Shown here one piece after another: positions 34,848-48,190 of a stretch of DNA of 64,000 nt. The DNA comes from Cinclus cinclus (lineage: Eukaryota; Chordata; Aves; Passeriformes; Cinclidae), in NCBI RefSeq assembly GCF_963662255.1, contig NC_085046.1, positions 141,747,762 through 141,811,761 of the forward strand, read 5' to 3'. The notes under the pieces were generated by a model. It was not told where the DNA came from. It was given only the letters and a program-made list of their open reading frames with translations, and searched no databases. The translations under genes and the position numbers were made by a program. Positions within the stretch are counted from its first letter, which is position 1. The number at the start of each line of letters is the position of its first letter.

Positions 34848-37624
34848 TTTTGTGTAGCAAAGTCAGATAAAAAAGAGAGAACAGAAGCAAAAACAAGAGA
34901 AGAAGAAGGAGTGCTTGGTTATTCTCTGCATGCTACCTGGTTATTTTTATAGGCTTTGTCTTAAATATATTGATGCTGGCAGGTGAGGAAGCACAGCAAA
35001 GCAAAAAGAAGGTGACAATTATGGTTGTGGCAATTTGGCCATTGGGATTTGATGACTGGAATTATTGACAGAGGAGATTGCAAGGGTCCCTATGGAAAGA
35101 GACAATGGAATTCACTGAATAAATAAGACATGCTGAAAAAAGTTATGAGGCCATATATCTTGATTTACACACAAGAGCATCCAACTCAGCTCTCTTTAGA
35201 AGCTTTCCACCAGCTTTATCGAAGCTAGATGGAGACAAGGATATTTGTGCAGAGGTCAAGTTCTTTCTCATATATCATTTTTGTTTAAAAGTGGTTTCTT
35301 TCTGAAAAACAGTACCCTAGGTTTCCAGTAAATAGAATTCTCTTAATACAGAGAAACACTATTGTAATATCTAGTTTGAGAGAACACCAGAGATAAGTAG
35401 GCACTGAAATTATGTCAATTTGCATATATAGAGCAATCGTTTTTTAAGGACAGCAGGCCTTTATTCAGATGCCATAAAATTGCATTCTCTGACTCTTGTA
35501 TTACTTCAAAATAAAATAATTAAGAGGGATTGAGCATACATCCAAATAGCTTTGACAATCGTCTTTCTGTCCCTGAAATATTTAGATTTTGATTTCTCCT
35601 ATATAAATGCCATTTCATCAAGTCAATCTTCAACCCTCAAAACTTAAAACATGAACAAAAAAGTTGGACCAAGGATAAGAAGACTATTGTTATTCACTAA
35701 GTACTGGACTCCAAGGCCCAGACAATGATACTAAGCCATGACCAGTAGATCATTTTATTATAAAGGTTGGGACTGAACCCTGCTCTGGGGAATTCCATTT
35801 CAGTCACACTGTTTTCTTTCTTCTACTCACCTGCATCAGGAGTGCCTCCATGTATTGACACACAGACATTGAAAACAGCAAAGGGAAATGACCTAGATAT
35901 TATGGCAGAGAATTTAGGTTCAAGTTGGTGTGTGTATATGAAAAAGAACAGGACAGTAATTTTGTGTAGGACAGAATGAATTTCTGCTCTGTGGGCCTTG
36001 TCTAGACAGGTGAGATGGGAGGGATTTTATGGAAGCAATTTGATTTTAGATAGGAAGCCCTTATGTGAAGATTGAGAACTTCAGCTCAAAGATTTCAGGA
36101 GCCTGGGGCTTAGGTTTGGTTATGGATTTCCTTCATTTGCATTTTCTTAAATGCTTTGATACTGAGCCAAACTTAAACAAGAACTCAGACATCCTTTGCC
36201 TTGCTAAGATTTCTTATGCATGTATGTGTTTTCCTAATGTTCTTATGTATGTTCACATATGGCTGTGGGACTTGTAACCTCGAAGATGTAAATGCCTGTA
36301 GGATGGGGAAGCCTCTGCCACAGCTGATGATCCAACATGGTTTGTCATCCACCACTGGGAGACAGTCTAGGATGAGACTGGAGCTGTGCTTGTTTTCACA
36401 GAGGGAGAAGAAACTGCCCTGACCTAATGCAAACAGAAAGGAAAATCACCTATTTCTTAAGACATCTGGGTTTTCAAGCCGAAAATTGGAGTAAAAATGT
36501 GTCCACTTTGCCAGAAATCAGAAGTAAATCATTGCAGTGTCCTTTCTCCCAGAAATACACACATGCTGATAACTCAGCATGTCCTCTGGACAGTTTAACT
36601 TGCACAGTTGGAACTTTTGTTTTTAGTTTTCGGTCAAAAGTGGAGTAAATATTTGCAAGAGAATATTTTCCTAACAGGAACACACTCAAAAGTACATTTT
36701 CTGGAAACGAGCTCTGCCATCATCCTGTTTTATTGTACAGTCCTGCAAGCCCAGAGCAGGCAGGGACAGAGAAATAAATCAAGTGCTGTGAACCTGCATG
36801 CTCAGCCTTTACAGTGAACCATGTAAGAGTGGTTCAAACAGGAGAGTGCCGATAAGGTGACCTGACTTCACAGAATTTTGAAGAGCAGTTCTTTGAACTT
36901 TGAAAACCTCATTTGTAAAAGATAAGACTTATGGTCCTAAAAAGGGCAGGAAAGAGTTGACAAACTGTTGTCACCTGGGGAAGCCTTCCCGATAATTTTC
37001 CTTTCCGGTGCCAAGAACAGAGAGTTTTAGAAACACAACTGGACAATAACCTTTCACTTGAGTCTATTTGACTTTGATTCCAGTCAAATTGACATTTTAG
37101 GCTTTGCTTAAGTAACTTTGATGTACTTTAAAGATTAGGTCCTGATAGTAAAAGAACCTGTACTGTTGTCTTTGTTCAGATGCTATTTAAAAAAGGAAAA
37201 ACATCTAAGAACTTTTTTCACCAGCTTTGTCATTTGCTGGATAAAGCATTACTACTGTTTTGTCAGTATTCATATTTAGCTTGCAGCCCCTGTATCAGGA
37301 CCTTCTGTGATAAGTAGTGTTTATAAATGAAAGACAGTCCAGCCTGGATTCAGCTGACCTAACTTGAGACATTTACCTGAGAAATCTAATTTAGGACCAA
37401 AATCACTTGGTACTTCTATAAACAACAGGACACTATGTAGGATGCTTCAGACATTTGTCAGCCACTTGCCCTCTGCAGGTGATTCTCTGCCTTGGCTATA
37501 CATAAATAGTGCAGACACCTGAATTGCTGAAAGATAGGTAAGATAAATCTGGGCTTTCCTTATCACATAAGGGAGTAGAGTAAAATAACAAAAGAGAAAA
37601 AGGGTAGAAGATAGAAATATTTTT
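34848..37624. other. Unique AT-rich noncoding sequence
   Basis: About 2.8 kb with no recognisable gene. Short open frames (up to about 73 codons) overlap on both strands. Confidence 0.6.
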
Positions 37625-37712
37625 AACCCACTGTCTATACAAAGAATGTGAGCAACACAGCTTACGTGATCTGCCCAAGGCCAGACAGCAGGAGACAGGC
37701 CCATGTGTTGAT
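37625..37712 (-). mobile_element. Possible MIR SINE fragment, minus strand
   Basis: 'cacagcttacgtgatctgcc', then 'caaggccagacagcaggaga', resembles the reverse-complement MIR core GTTAAGTAACTTGCCCAAGGTCACACAGC. Only this core is convincing. Confidence 0.35.
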
Positions 37713-38499
37713 AATGGTACTTTGAAAGCAGCATTTTACCTATTAAATAAAAGCTTACACCTCTGGCAGTGGCCTTAAGATTTCCCCTAATATAAACAAA
37801 GACACTAGAACTAGAAAAGGTTTTAAAAAATATTCATTCAATTTATTTATTTCCACTTTTGAAAAATATTGAAAATTACTAAATCTTAATGCTTTTCACT
37901 TTTTCCATGAAAGTTCTCAGGAATATTTTCTCATGTCCATAGGATATCAGGTTTATTATCACAAAAAAACTAATGATGAAGTTTGTTTTTCATCTACTGC
38001 ATGTAATAGTTTTGGCCATACAAACAAAACACCAAGACTTCAAAAAACCAGTCATGTCTCTGGAATGGAGCTGAAGTTGTGAGATATATATATATGCCCT
38101 AAAATATGACAAAAAACAAAAATCTTCAGCATTTCTGTAATTGTTGATTTCCCTTAAAAATCAGTTAATTTTCATTTACTGTAGTTTTGAAGTGGAAAAA
38201 TGTGTTGCAAATGACAGAAGGAAGTGTTCCATTTGGACACTGAAAATAATCAACATTTTTTCTTTAACTGTTGTAGATTCCTTAGAACAACATAATGTCA
38301 CAAGTTTTACTTCTGTTTGTTTTTTTTTTTCTTTTTCTGGGGTATAAATATGAACAAATAAAAGGATTATTAGAGCAGATCAGAGCAAAGGTCTCTCTGA
38401 TTCAGTACACAATCCCATGACAAGGTATATTTTTCATTTTAAAATGCCAAGTAGATTGAACAAGAGAACGGAACAGCCAGAGACATAGTTGGAGGAGGT

Positions 38500-38660
38500 A
38501 GCCTGTGCACAGCAAATGGATTGAAATTCACGCATAATATATGCAGCAAACGATTCCAAAGTTGCAGAAGAATGCACAACAAATAGAGATAGAATGAAAC
38601 TAATGTAATTAATTATTTGCTATAAATACTTTGGCTGGTTGTTATGGATACAATTTCTGC
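38500..38660. promoter_or_regulatory. Candidate conserved noncoding element (motif-based guess)
   Basis: A non-repetitive block with a homeodomain tandem TAATTAATTA at 38606-38615 and a MEF2-like CTATAAATAC just after it. CpG-containing 'ttcacgcataatatatgc' and 'aaacgattcc' lie upstream. Function is inferred from motif density only. Confidence 0.2.
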
Positions 38661-41600
38661 TGCAATGAAGAGAAAGAAAATTTCTGAACTATGGAAAACA
38701 GAATCCAATTCAGCATTTGACAGTAAGGGTTTGAAATGGTATCATCATAAGAAGGAGAAGTTCAGATTAGCAAAAAAAGAAAGAAGAAAATTTATTGCAT
38801 GAGCAGTGGAGTATGAAAAGGATTTTGCCAGGATACCCTATGTATCTTCGATGTCCACTTTAAAAAAACATATTTTAAAAAAGTTTATGAAGAATAAAAA
38901 GAAAAGCCAGCAAAATAATGTGAAAATTACATAAAATGTACTGCTGTGAGGCACTGAAAGAGCTGCAGTTGGTTAGCTGCTTCCTCAAACAGAACACAAG
39001 CAGTGAAGGGCTTGACCGTGGAAAGCTTGACCAACAGGAGACACTCTTAAGAGAAAAGGTAGGACATTTATATCTTGATATTTTATATTCGATGTGTGCA
39101 TTAGTGAAACATAAATTAATTAACAGTGCAGAGTTGTATGAGAAGTCATGCCAGATTTGCAGATATTTCTGAGGAAGACAGTGTTTGTTTACTTAATAAA
39201 AATGAAATCTAAATAGTTTTCCCCTTGATCAAGAAATTTGGGGATCCAGCAGTCAGGGTGCCTAGGAACCTGGCAGAAAGAGATTTTATGTGGACAAGCC
39301 CATTGTTTCTGCTTGGGAGAAGATTTGTTATAGACTTTTGCTCCAGAGAGTTCACTGTCCTGCTGTACTGGAGTTTCTTCTACTTCCAAACAGGCCTTAG
39401 CCATAGGTGAGTTTGCAGTAAACAGGCAGCTGATCACAGGGAACTTTGTTCTATGTTGACATCAAAAATACTCTTTGTGCCAGTGACCTAGAGAGCAAAG
39501 AACGCTCAAAGTGGCAAAACTGCCAGATCACTCTGCCACAGTACATTAGAAAAGGCCATGTGCACACAGAGTGTTCACCATCTCCAATGGTCTGTTTGTC
39601 CTTGGAAGGCCAAACATGAATTGTCCAAATAAACACAGTCCTTTAAAAACAAAACAGTCAAGTCAGGCTACTCAGTACTCCATTAAACTACTCAGGAAAA
39701 GCATTCTATTCCCTAGAAGCTGTGATGCTTCTTACCCATCCCACCTTCCAACGATTGCACCTCTCTGATAGGACTTGTTTTTGCCTTTCCCACATCACAT
39801 AAGATGCCCTCAGGGAAAGGCTGACATCTTAGCATGGTTATTCCACACACAGAGTTGGAAAGGAAAGTAATTAAAGTCATTTGTTCCTTGGAAGGAGGAG
39901 AGAAGAGAAAGGAGATAAAATAGAAGAGAAGAGGGATGGCTCTCTGGATCAGTTTAGTTTAGGTCAGTGAATTAGGGAAAGGGAAATGAGAATTCAATTT
40001 CCAGATCCCATTCACATCTATGTATTTAGTACAAAGAAGAACATGAGCAACTAAAGCCACTCTAAGGTCACATTAGGTGAGGATTAACCATGTGCTGAGA
40101 ATGATCCCCAGATTGTGACTATCAAGAGAGACCTGCAGGAAACACTGAGAGTTTTCTGGGGATCAGGCAAAGAAATCCCTGGCTTATGAAGTTCTTAGGA
40201 TACCCTTCTTCAATTCTCTATTCAAACAGCTCCTTGGGTTTTCACAGCAAAACCTCAGATTAGGTTCCTGGAGGCTGTAGACACTTCCAGGTTTCATTGA
40301 TAACAGTGCAGCTGCCCTGAGGAACTGAATTTTATACTTGGGTATTAAAAGTGGGAGGTAGGAAGCAGCTGATCTTCGTAGAGCTCCAACATCATCTAAG
40401 GCAAGGCCTCACTAAAGTATTGTATAAAAGAGTTTCAGACTTTCATTCTTATCATCTTACTGAATTGTCCTTCCATTCCATCACTTCATGGTTGGAGCTA
40501 ACAGACTGTTCTTTTATATTCCCTAATCCCTTTCATTGTCTATTTTGCTCAACTACAATTGTTCACAATACTTCATCTCCAATACAAAACCACCTGGATA
40601 TATTTCTTCTTCGTCTTTGCTTTCAGCATCATTTTACTGCCCCCTTTTCTTACTGTTTTCTGTAAAATCTCCTTCTACCTTGACTTTCTAGATGACAAAA
40701 GCAATTCAAAACACAACTACAGCTGAAGCTAAATATGTTCAAATTGTTTTACTTACAGCAGGAGTACACCAATAACATTCTCTTCCTGCACGTGCTCATC
40801 TACATGAGTAAGAAGTTATTCTCAGCTGTGACATATCCAAAATCCTAATGATTTGCACAAGACCAGTGGAACTGAATGTCTTCCATTTTTTGTGAAACCT
40901 CAAAGTTCTGATATTTGTGGCTATACAAAAATAATAATCAAATTTTTTAAATTGTCAATATATCTTGTAAAAAAATACATTTAAAATTTAATACCTAAAT
41001 GTCATACTCCATTTTGGATGTGTCCAACCACCTCAGTTTGCACAATTATAACGTAGCGCAACTTTTTGCTCTGACTGGGTTTCACTTCTATTGCTTGCCA
41101 GAGCAAGAGGACTCCATGTTGCTCTGCAAAATGTCAGGCAGGAAGAAGAAAAGACCCCAACATATCATGGAATACCTAAATTTTCCTGCCTCTTTGTTTA
41201 TTTCTTGCATCTTCTCTACATTCTCAACCCAAAGGTTCTTCTCTGTATCTCCAGATGCTATAATGTAGAGGAGAAATAGCTATCTTATTCTTCTTTCCAG
41301 TAGGCAAGGAAAAGAACAGAATAGGTTTCTTCTGAAGAGAAATGTAACTTCTCTCACCTGAAGTGAACCATCCATAAAGTGGATGTCTATATCTGAGTGA
41401 GTTCCCTAAGATCCTTTTATAAACATTGGGAAAAAACTGGCAGTTACAGAGTGTGAGGTTCATCTTTTTTAGACATTTATCTGAATCACCCACTAATATC
41501 TCTATTTCCCTGTTGGTTATGAAGGGGATTAATAATGGTAGTTAAAATGGACTTCGTATTGGAAATATTTACAATGAGACAACGTGGAATTGCTCAGTAC

Positions 41601-43082
41601 AATAAGGCTTTCCTACTTGAACAAGAAAATTTTAAGTCATAAATAACAAAAATTAAATTCTGAATCCATGTTAGATTCAGAACCTGTGTAGTTGCCTTTT
41701 ACTGCTAGGACTGTAGATTTCAGTTATGTTCTTTCTGAGTTATAGTTCCACAAAATTTGAGACAAGTTTTAGATCCTCTTACTGTATGCAATAGCTGTTG
41801 ACCATTTTCGTTTGTTTGGCCACTCTGAAGGGATTAAAGTTGACTGCAGAAGCCAAATCCTAGCAAGGTTTGCTGAAAATTCACTAATAGATTTTAGAAT
41901 AAAATAGAAAGTACACTACAGGTGAAGATGAATTTCTCAGGGTGATTTGGATAAATTAAATACCTGGAAATCTCAGTCTCCTTAGTGATTTGCAAATGAA
42001 ACCACTGATTGTAGCTCTGAAAATACATCAACCTTGAATTTTGTGTTTTGAAAAATGGCACATTAAAATTATTCTAAAGTAATTTCATTGTTCTCAAGCT
42101 TTATTTAAGACAAATAAGTTAAAAATTAGGGGGATAATGCTAGTTGGCACACCCTGAAGGATTACTGTGCTCTATCTAGGTAATATACATATTAAAATCT
42201 AGAACAAGATATTAATGAAACATGCTAAATACTCAGTGAGTTGTTACTGCCATGACCTTCTTGAAAAATCTGTTGGGGGCCTTCCTTCCCACTTCAAAAA
42301 GAAGTGAAGTACGGGGGATAACTATTAACCTGATCATTCTCATAGTAAGAATATTGGCTAACCTCAGTCAGTTGTTTCTGAGATGATGAATATATTGTCT
42401 GTTTTCATCTTAAAGTCAGCCTGAATTCCCACTTTTGCAAGAGGAGGCCTGCAAGTCTCTCTTGAGGAACAAACCAAATGAGAATCAACTTTAGTTAAGA
42501 AGCTTCAGGCTCGATGTTGCAAAATTTCCTCTGCAAAATCCAGAATTGTTTGGAGCTCAATGGGCAATGGTCATTTACACCATATCTAAAGTAAAAAATT
42601 ATGTACATGCATTGAAGTTCCTTACCAATAGCCTACCTGTACTACAGGCTTCAGGCTTTGCAGTCAACAGGTGCAATGATAGCCAGCACTGGATCATGAA
42701 GAGGCAGGATAGATTACCAGAGAGCTGAGCATTAGCCAAGATTGATCTGCCATCCCAAAAGAGTCACACCATCCCTCTTATCTTCACCTTTTCATGTCTT
42801 CAGAATGTGAATGCTAAGGCAGAAGAGGGCTCGGGAACCTGCTGGGAGAATCCACCCGCATTTGGTTTGCTGATTAATATGTACTTTTCTTGGGAATGAG
42901 CCAGAAGCAGTCTACAAGATGAAATAATTTTTCTGGTAGCAGCAGTCTTCTCTCTGGCCATTCCAGGATGCTGTAATTTCTACCTGACATGCTAGGGACA
43001 CCTCTGGACATGGGAGGGCTAAAGGGCTATGGAACATGGCTCCAAAGCCAGGAAACTTCTCAATGATAGCATGTGTAAGGCT

Positions 43083-43138
43083 AATATATGTGTGTGTATA
43101 TATATATATATTTATATATATATATAAATAAATATATC
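43083..43138. repeat. (TG)n/(TA)n compound microsatellite
   Basis: About 56 bp that starts with a short TG run and continues as imperfect TA repeats with a few extra T or A. Confidence 0.9.
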
Positions 43139-44076
43139 TGTATGAAGTATACTATATAGTTCTATGCAGTTATTTGTTTATGTTAACAAAAATGTGTAAA
43201 CATAATTAAATAACTTATAACTGCTTAAGTTTAACATTCTGACTTTGGAGGAACTGAGGAACTATTTTGGAGATACTGAAGTAAAACGAAAAAGTAGAAA
43301 TTAGTCTTTTCACTTGTGTAACATTTTGCTTCTATCAAAATCAACAGATTCCTATGACTTATTTTTTGAAGAATTGAGAACATTTTGTTCAATTCTGGCC
43401 TTAAAACCTTCTTTACTTCTCAGGCGATTTTTTCCGCGAAACACATTTTTTCCTAGGTTCTTTTTGCCTGGCTTCTCTCTGCAGATAAGCCCCTAGACAA
43501 ATATTAGCTAATTATTTTTGCCTAAGTCCTGTTCCATCACAAATGCTGAAAGGGCAAAGGACACATTTTCCTCCAGCACAATGTATCTGGCAGGACATCA
43601 TTATCCTGGATAGAAATATCAAGTGAATTTGTAGCATTACAAAGCAAATTCACCATCAACACATTCTGTTAAGCTGACAAGAGAAATTCTGTGCAGCTAC
43701 ACTGCTCTGATGGTATTAGTCTGTTTAATCTTTTTTGGTAGTTGCCTGCAAACATCAACAGAGAAAGAGAGATGTCAGCTTGGATCTACAGGATGAAAGA
43801 GAGCTCAAATGCTATCTGTGGCTGTTTAAATGGGTTGTTCTTTGGTCACTTGAAACAGACATTTAAACCTCTAGATAATGAGATTTATACTGTTTGACAA
43901 ACACAGGCAGCAGCTTCACCTGAGGTGTATTTTTCTTTTCCTTTATTTAATACTCAGCAAAAATGTACACACACATGTATGTGAACATGTTCAATCTTGC
44001 ACATTTTGAAAGCATGTTGGTGTATGGCTAACAGGTCACACAAGCTTCTGAGTGAGTTGTTCCTTCTTAACTTCCT

Positions 44077-44245
44077 GGGGGGGGGGGGGGGGGTTGTGTT
44101 TGGGGTTTTTTTGTTGTTTTTGTTTTTGTTTTGGTTTGGTTTAGGTGGTTTTTTCTGTTGTGTTTGTTTGTTTGTTTTGAGGGTTTTGTTTGTTGGGTTT
44201 TTTTTTTTTGCTTTTTTGTTTGTTTATTTTTGTTTCCTTCTCTTT
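44077..44245 (+). repeat. G17 run plus T/G low-complexity tract
   Basis: Seventeen consecutive G (44077-44093) are followed by about 150 bp made almost only of T and G, including (TTTG)n segments at about 44160-44178 and 44217-44230. The strand is nearly free of A and C. Open frames through it are compositional artefacts. Confidence 0.92.
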
Positions 44246-45522
44246 TTGATCATGGCTACAGGAGCAAATGAAACATAAATGGACAAATTTGGAGAATTTT
44301 TGTTTATTGTCCAGAAGAAGATAACTTTCTAAGATCAGCTGATTTAATCTGAATTTAAAATGCTCCCCTTAAAAATGTTTCACCAGAAAAATTCGGCAGG
44401 ACGGTTTTAGAATAGGGCTAAGTTGGTCCAAGTGATGGTCTGTGGTGGCTGGTCTCCTGCCCATGACCTGGGGTAGTGCCCTGATACTCCCCAGCACAGA
44501 CTGGCTCAGTGCATCAGTTCTAGCTGCTCCTATAACCAAGACCATGTGTCCAAAATGTGCAAACCCTGGGAAGCTCTGAGATGAAGAGACACAGCTTGGC
44601 AAGTTGTGAAAATGATGTGAGGAACCCTCAGAAGGAAGAAGGCACAACACTGGCTTTTGTGAGAACATGATCAAGCCTTAAAGAGATCCAGTGCATGAAC
44701 CATAAACTATTGTTACATACTATGGAAGAACTGGCACCTCCTTTACTGGAAAGGTTTGGAGTTAGGTCTGGTAATGGAAATATTCTCTCATCATTACAGA
44801 GGCTTATAATGCTCTAACACTGTTCTGAACCCTGGAAAAGAACAATTGCTGTGCCTTTCACACAGTCTTATTTCATTAATAAGTACAGATGCTGCTTACT
44901 TGGCTCTGGTAATGGCAGGCAGATTAACTAAAGTACTGCCACACCTCCTGTAGCTTTAGAATCCAGTGGGAATTGCATTTTGGGGCTGATCTGAGCAGAC
45001 TGTTTATCCTTCTGTATCACAAGAAGCACTAGAGAAAGCAGATTTAACAGGCTAAATGGAGAATGTGAGAAAGCATTTTGCTATGTGCAATGGTTTTCCT
45101 CATCACAGCATAAAAAATGAACTTTGGAAGACAATTTACTGATTAAATTAAAAGTCTTTATGCCTCCCTGGTAGATAACCCTTAAATGATGCAATTGATT
45201 CTCGTCATCCAGTGCGGACTGGGAAAATAAGGTGAAGTTGTCACTAACTCAGTAGAGATTTTTTTTTTTTAATCCATATTTTCATCTGCTGCATGTATGG
45301 AGTCTTTCTTGAAAGGCAAAACAGTATCATGAAGAGTCACAAAGAATTTTGGCACCCCTTAGATAGGAATTCCTTGATAAAACAATGCTGGAATTTATGA
45401 ATTAAGAATTGTGGGGGACTGTATGGAAGTCAAACCTAAAGCACTGGTGATTCCATTCAGCCACATGGGTTAACATTTTTCTTGGAAAAACAAGAGAAAA
45501 ATATTTTCAGGGCACAGAGATA

Positions 45523-45524
<2 letters not shown>
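44246..45524. other. Unique noncoding sequence
   Basis: No gene or repeat recognised. A 101-codon minus-strand open frame (44369-44674) matches nothing known to me. Confidence 0.6.

Positions 45525-45567
<43 letters not shown>
45525..45567. repeat. (ATT)n microsatellite
   Basis: About 43 bp of uninterrupted TTA/ATT triplets, roughly 14 units, with no imperfection visible. A likely length-polymorphic locus. Confidence 0.95.
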
Positions 45568-45811
45568 GTGTAACACAGACATATCTATGAATTCAAGATC
45601 AATGTATATTTAAATCTAATAATGCTGTATGACATACACTGATAGAGAGTTGGTTTAATTTTGTTGAGTTTGAAAGAAATGCACAGTCCTTACAATGTAT
45701 AATGTTCTAGTAGATCCTAATGGCATAAGAAGAGACCCTGCCTGTGGTTCATGACTTGCTCAGCTGGGAATCTAAGATTAAGCACTGCTGAACCTCCAAG
45801 CAGCCAGGACA

Positions 45812-46155
45812 GAGATGAATTTCAACCAAAACAAGCTCCAAAGTTGTTTGCCTGGTGGGCTTAGACAACAAAACCTCAACTGGGAGCGCACCTGACAAGG
45901 ATTTGTGAAAAATGTCAAGTTCATTTGCCCTCTGTGAGTGCAATTATGTAGGCACTGTAGTGTGGATTTGAGTTTAATCTCAGATTTAAACTCTTTTCCT
46001 GATCTGTTTGGATACATAAGCACACACTCCATGTGGATATAAGCCAAGGTCAAGAGTGCAGTAGAGCAAAAGTCAAGAGGAGGATCCTGGCAGGACTAAG
46101 CATAGAGGGCAAAGTGCACCAAGGAGACCTTGTCCTTGGCTCTTCTAAAGAGCTA
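45812..46155. repeat. Unclassified interspersed repeat, copy 1 of a related pair
   Basis: This segment aligns in the same orientation with 49090-49420. The shared path includes 'ggcactgtagtgtggatttg' (45951 on), 'cacacactccatgtggatat', 'gcagtagagcaaaagtcaag', 'aggaggatcctggcaggact' and 'gctctgagcccggg'. In both copies the minus strand is partly open and encodes related peptides: here LDIFHKSLSGALPVEV, there VDIAHKSLPRIVPVGI. That suggests either an LTR or an internal piece of a retroelement. I cannot assign a family. Confidence 0.65.
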
Positions 46156-46315
46156 TAGTGAAGGCTCTGAGCCCGGGCATGTTGGGTCAGAATCAGTTGT
46201 TGGGAAGACTGGCCAGCAGTAATTTCACCTATCTAGTGGATAGTGGACACAAGGTTTTCTCTTCTACTGCAAAGTGTGGTCTTATTGATACAAATCCTAA
46301 GCACAACATTTAGTG

Positions 46316-47340
46316 TGGGTTTACCGAGGGCAAATCAAGCCTTGTTGACTTGACTGCCCCCAGGGATAAAAAGTCTTCTTGTTTTGATGACAAGCGCATG
46401 TTGGATAAAGTACACTTGATTTTACTAAGACTTCTAACTCATCTCTACAGCCCTCTCATCTGGAAGCTGAGGATTTATAGTCCACCAGATGTCATGAAAG
46501 TTGCCTGGACTGTTGATCTCACAGGCTACCAATCAATGTCTCAATTGGTAACCATCAACCAGCTGTTGGCCAGTAACAAAAAGTACCAATGATCTGAATA
46601 ATGAAATAGATTAAATACTCAACAATTTTGAAGATGCTAGGAATTAGGAGTGGTTGACACTGAAAAGCAGAGACTCACACAAGCTGGTCCTTGATAAATA
46701 TGAAGAGGGGTAACAAAAATTGTTATGAGGGTCAATGAAGTGGGATGTTCTGCACTTGTTTGGGCCAACCCCAGGCATCCTAACTAACATCCTAACATCC
46801 AAACACTGCCTTCTGGGGAGAAGCCTAGTGAAAAAGACAAGTAGATACTGGGCTGAATGGGAGCCAACAAGAAGTTCTCCAAGTAAATAAGACAAACCAC
46901 AACCTGAGCAGCAATAGGAGGAGTGTGTCCTGCAGATCAAATTGCAATCCACACCTGGAATACTGCGTCCCACTGTGGATGCTCCCACTCCCAAGTTAAG
47001 AGAGATATGCAGACCCAACAGAGAGGTACCAAAATGGTCCAGAAGGTAGATGACATAACATGCAAGAAGCTGTTCTATCTGATGAAGGGAAGAAAATGAA
47101 GTAAACAATGAGCACCAGTCACAAGATGTGGCTGGAGAGGTTCAGTTTGGACATAAGGAAAAACTTCAGTAGGAGGGTAACAGTGGAGGAGGTGTCCAGA
47201 GATGCTGCAGAATCACCATCTGTGGGGATTTTCACAACTTGCCTAGACAAAGCCACAGCTGACAGCAGGTGTTGGCAGTAGTCCTGTATAAGTGGGAGGC
47301 TGATCCCAATTAGCTCCAATCAGTTTCTCTGTAATTCTGG
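46316..47340 (+). mobile_element. Old CR1 LINE fragment, about 1 kb, plus strand
   Basis: It starts in ORF2 ('gagggcaaatcaagccttgt' near 46326). It continues through degraded coding sequence ('aatgatctgaataatgaaat' analogue near 46590 and 'cacacctggaatactgcgtc' near 46951). It then enters the 3' UTR region ('ggctggagaggttcagtttg' near 47131, 'gacataaggaaaaacttcag' near 47150). The 3' tail is decayed to 'tttctctgtaattctgg'. It is markedly more diverged than the copies at 22 and 34 kb. The 154-codon minus-strand open frame at 46644-47108 is antisense to it and is not a gene. Confidence 0.85.
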
Positions 47341-48190
47341 AAAACCTATCATAATTTCTCATTCATTTCATTCTGCAATAATTACTAATAAAGAAAACCC
47401 ACTGATTGGTGAGTTTATTTTGCTATTTATAGAAAATATAATTACCATATTTGTTTAGCTTTCAGTTGCCTAATGGTTGTTTAAGCCATTTATTTTGCTG
47501 TTCTGCATACTTCCAGTTCAACTGATAAGTGTATCTGGCTATATTTAGCAAAAGCTGTGGCTGATTACAGGCTCATCCACTTGACACGGTTATGTTTCAC
47601 ATGAGGCAGCCCATCTTAGTCCTGATGACTCATTGCTGTTGAAGATATTTCTGTTCAAATTACTTAAGCCATTTCACATGGCTACTTGATGAGCTTTCAT
47701 GTCTTCTCATAAACCATCATGCACAGCTTTTGTTTTCATATGCATTACAGGTCATACACGGAGTCCCCTTTGAACAGAAATCTCATTATCAGGAGAAAAA
47801 CAGGCTACAGAAATATAAACCAGAAGAAATAGAAAGGCAAAGAAATAAAGCCACACATATGGCAGTCTGCTGCTATTTTGGGGTGTGTGAGCTCTCTGTC
47901 CACAAGGCCTTGTAGCCACTGATAATGCTGATGGGAAGTAACTACTACACTTCTCCCCTGTGCTGGCTTTCCCTCAGCATAGAATGGGGTTTCATGTAGA
48001 GTCTGTTACAAGAGCTGGGATTCTCTGGGAGGCAAAGAGTAAAACTCATTATAAAATGTGAGACATTGACTTAAGTGCTGAAGCACTTATTAATGACCTG
48101 ATTCAGATCTAAAAAATCTCTCCAACAAAGGAGGCTCCTCTGCCAGTGAAGCGCAATTTGAGACTCATGGCTTGTATACACAGGGAAAAT
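47341..48190. other. Unique AT-rich noncoding sequence
   Basis: No gene or repeat recognised. The part at 47400-47700 is motif-rich and is listed separately. Confidence 0.6.
47400..47700. promoter_or_regulatory. Candidate conserved noncoding element (motif-based guess)
   Basis: A non-repetitive block with a consensus AP-1 site TGACTCA at 47626-47632, several TTTATTT/GTTTAG forkhead-like words, a GATTA homeodomain core near 47563 and a CpG in 'gacacggtt'. The sequence just before it is the end of a CR1, so part of the left side could be transposon-derived. Function is inference. Confidence 0.2.

Larger units (their letters stand above)
37713..44076. other. Unique AT-rich noncoding sequence with short microsatellites
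   Basis: No gene recognised over about 6.4 kb. It holds a small (AT)n at 38082-38094 and the larger TA-rich tract at 43083-43138. A weak MIR-like patch lies near 41490-41560 ('tctatttccctgttggttat', 'gggattaataatggtag') but is too short to call. Open frames do not exceed 104 codons. Confidence 0.65.

Noticed and set aside
35690..35800. Segment reminiscent of the MIR 'gggactgaaccc' core
   Set aside because: A single short match without neighbouring blocks in order.
41490..41560. Weak MIR-like patch
   Set aside because: Only about 50 bp resemble the MIR segment around 'ataataatggtag', too little to separate from chance.
43997..44278. 93-codon frame rich in Gly, Phe and Leu
   Set aside because: It is a translation of the poly-G and T/G low-complexity tract.
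46644..47108. 154-codon minus-strand open frame
   Set aside because: It is antisense to an old CR1 copy.
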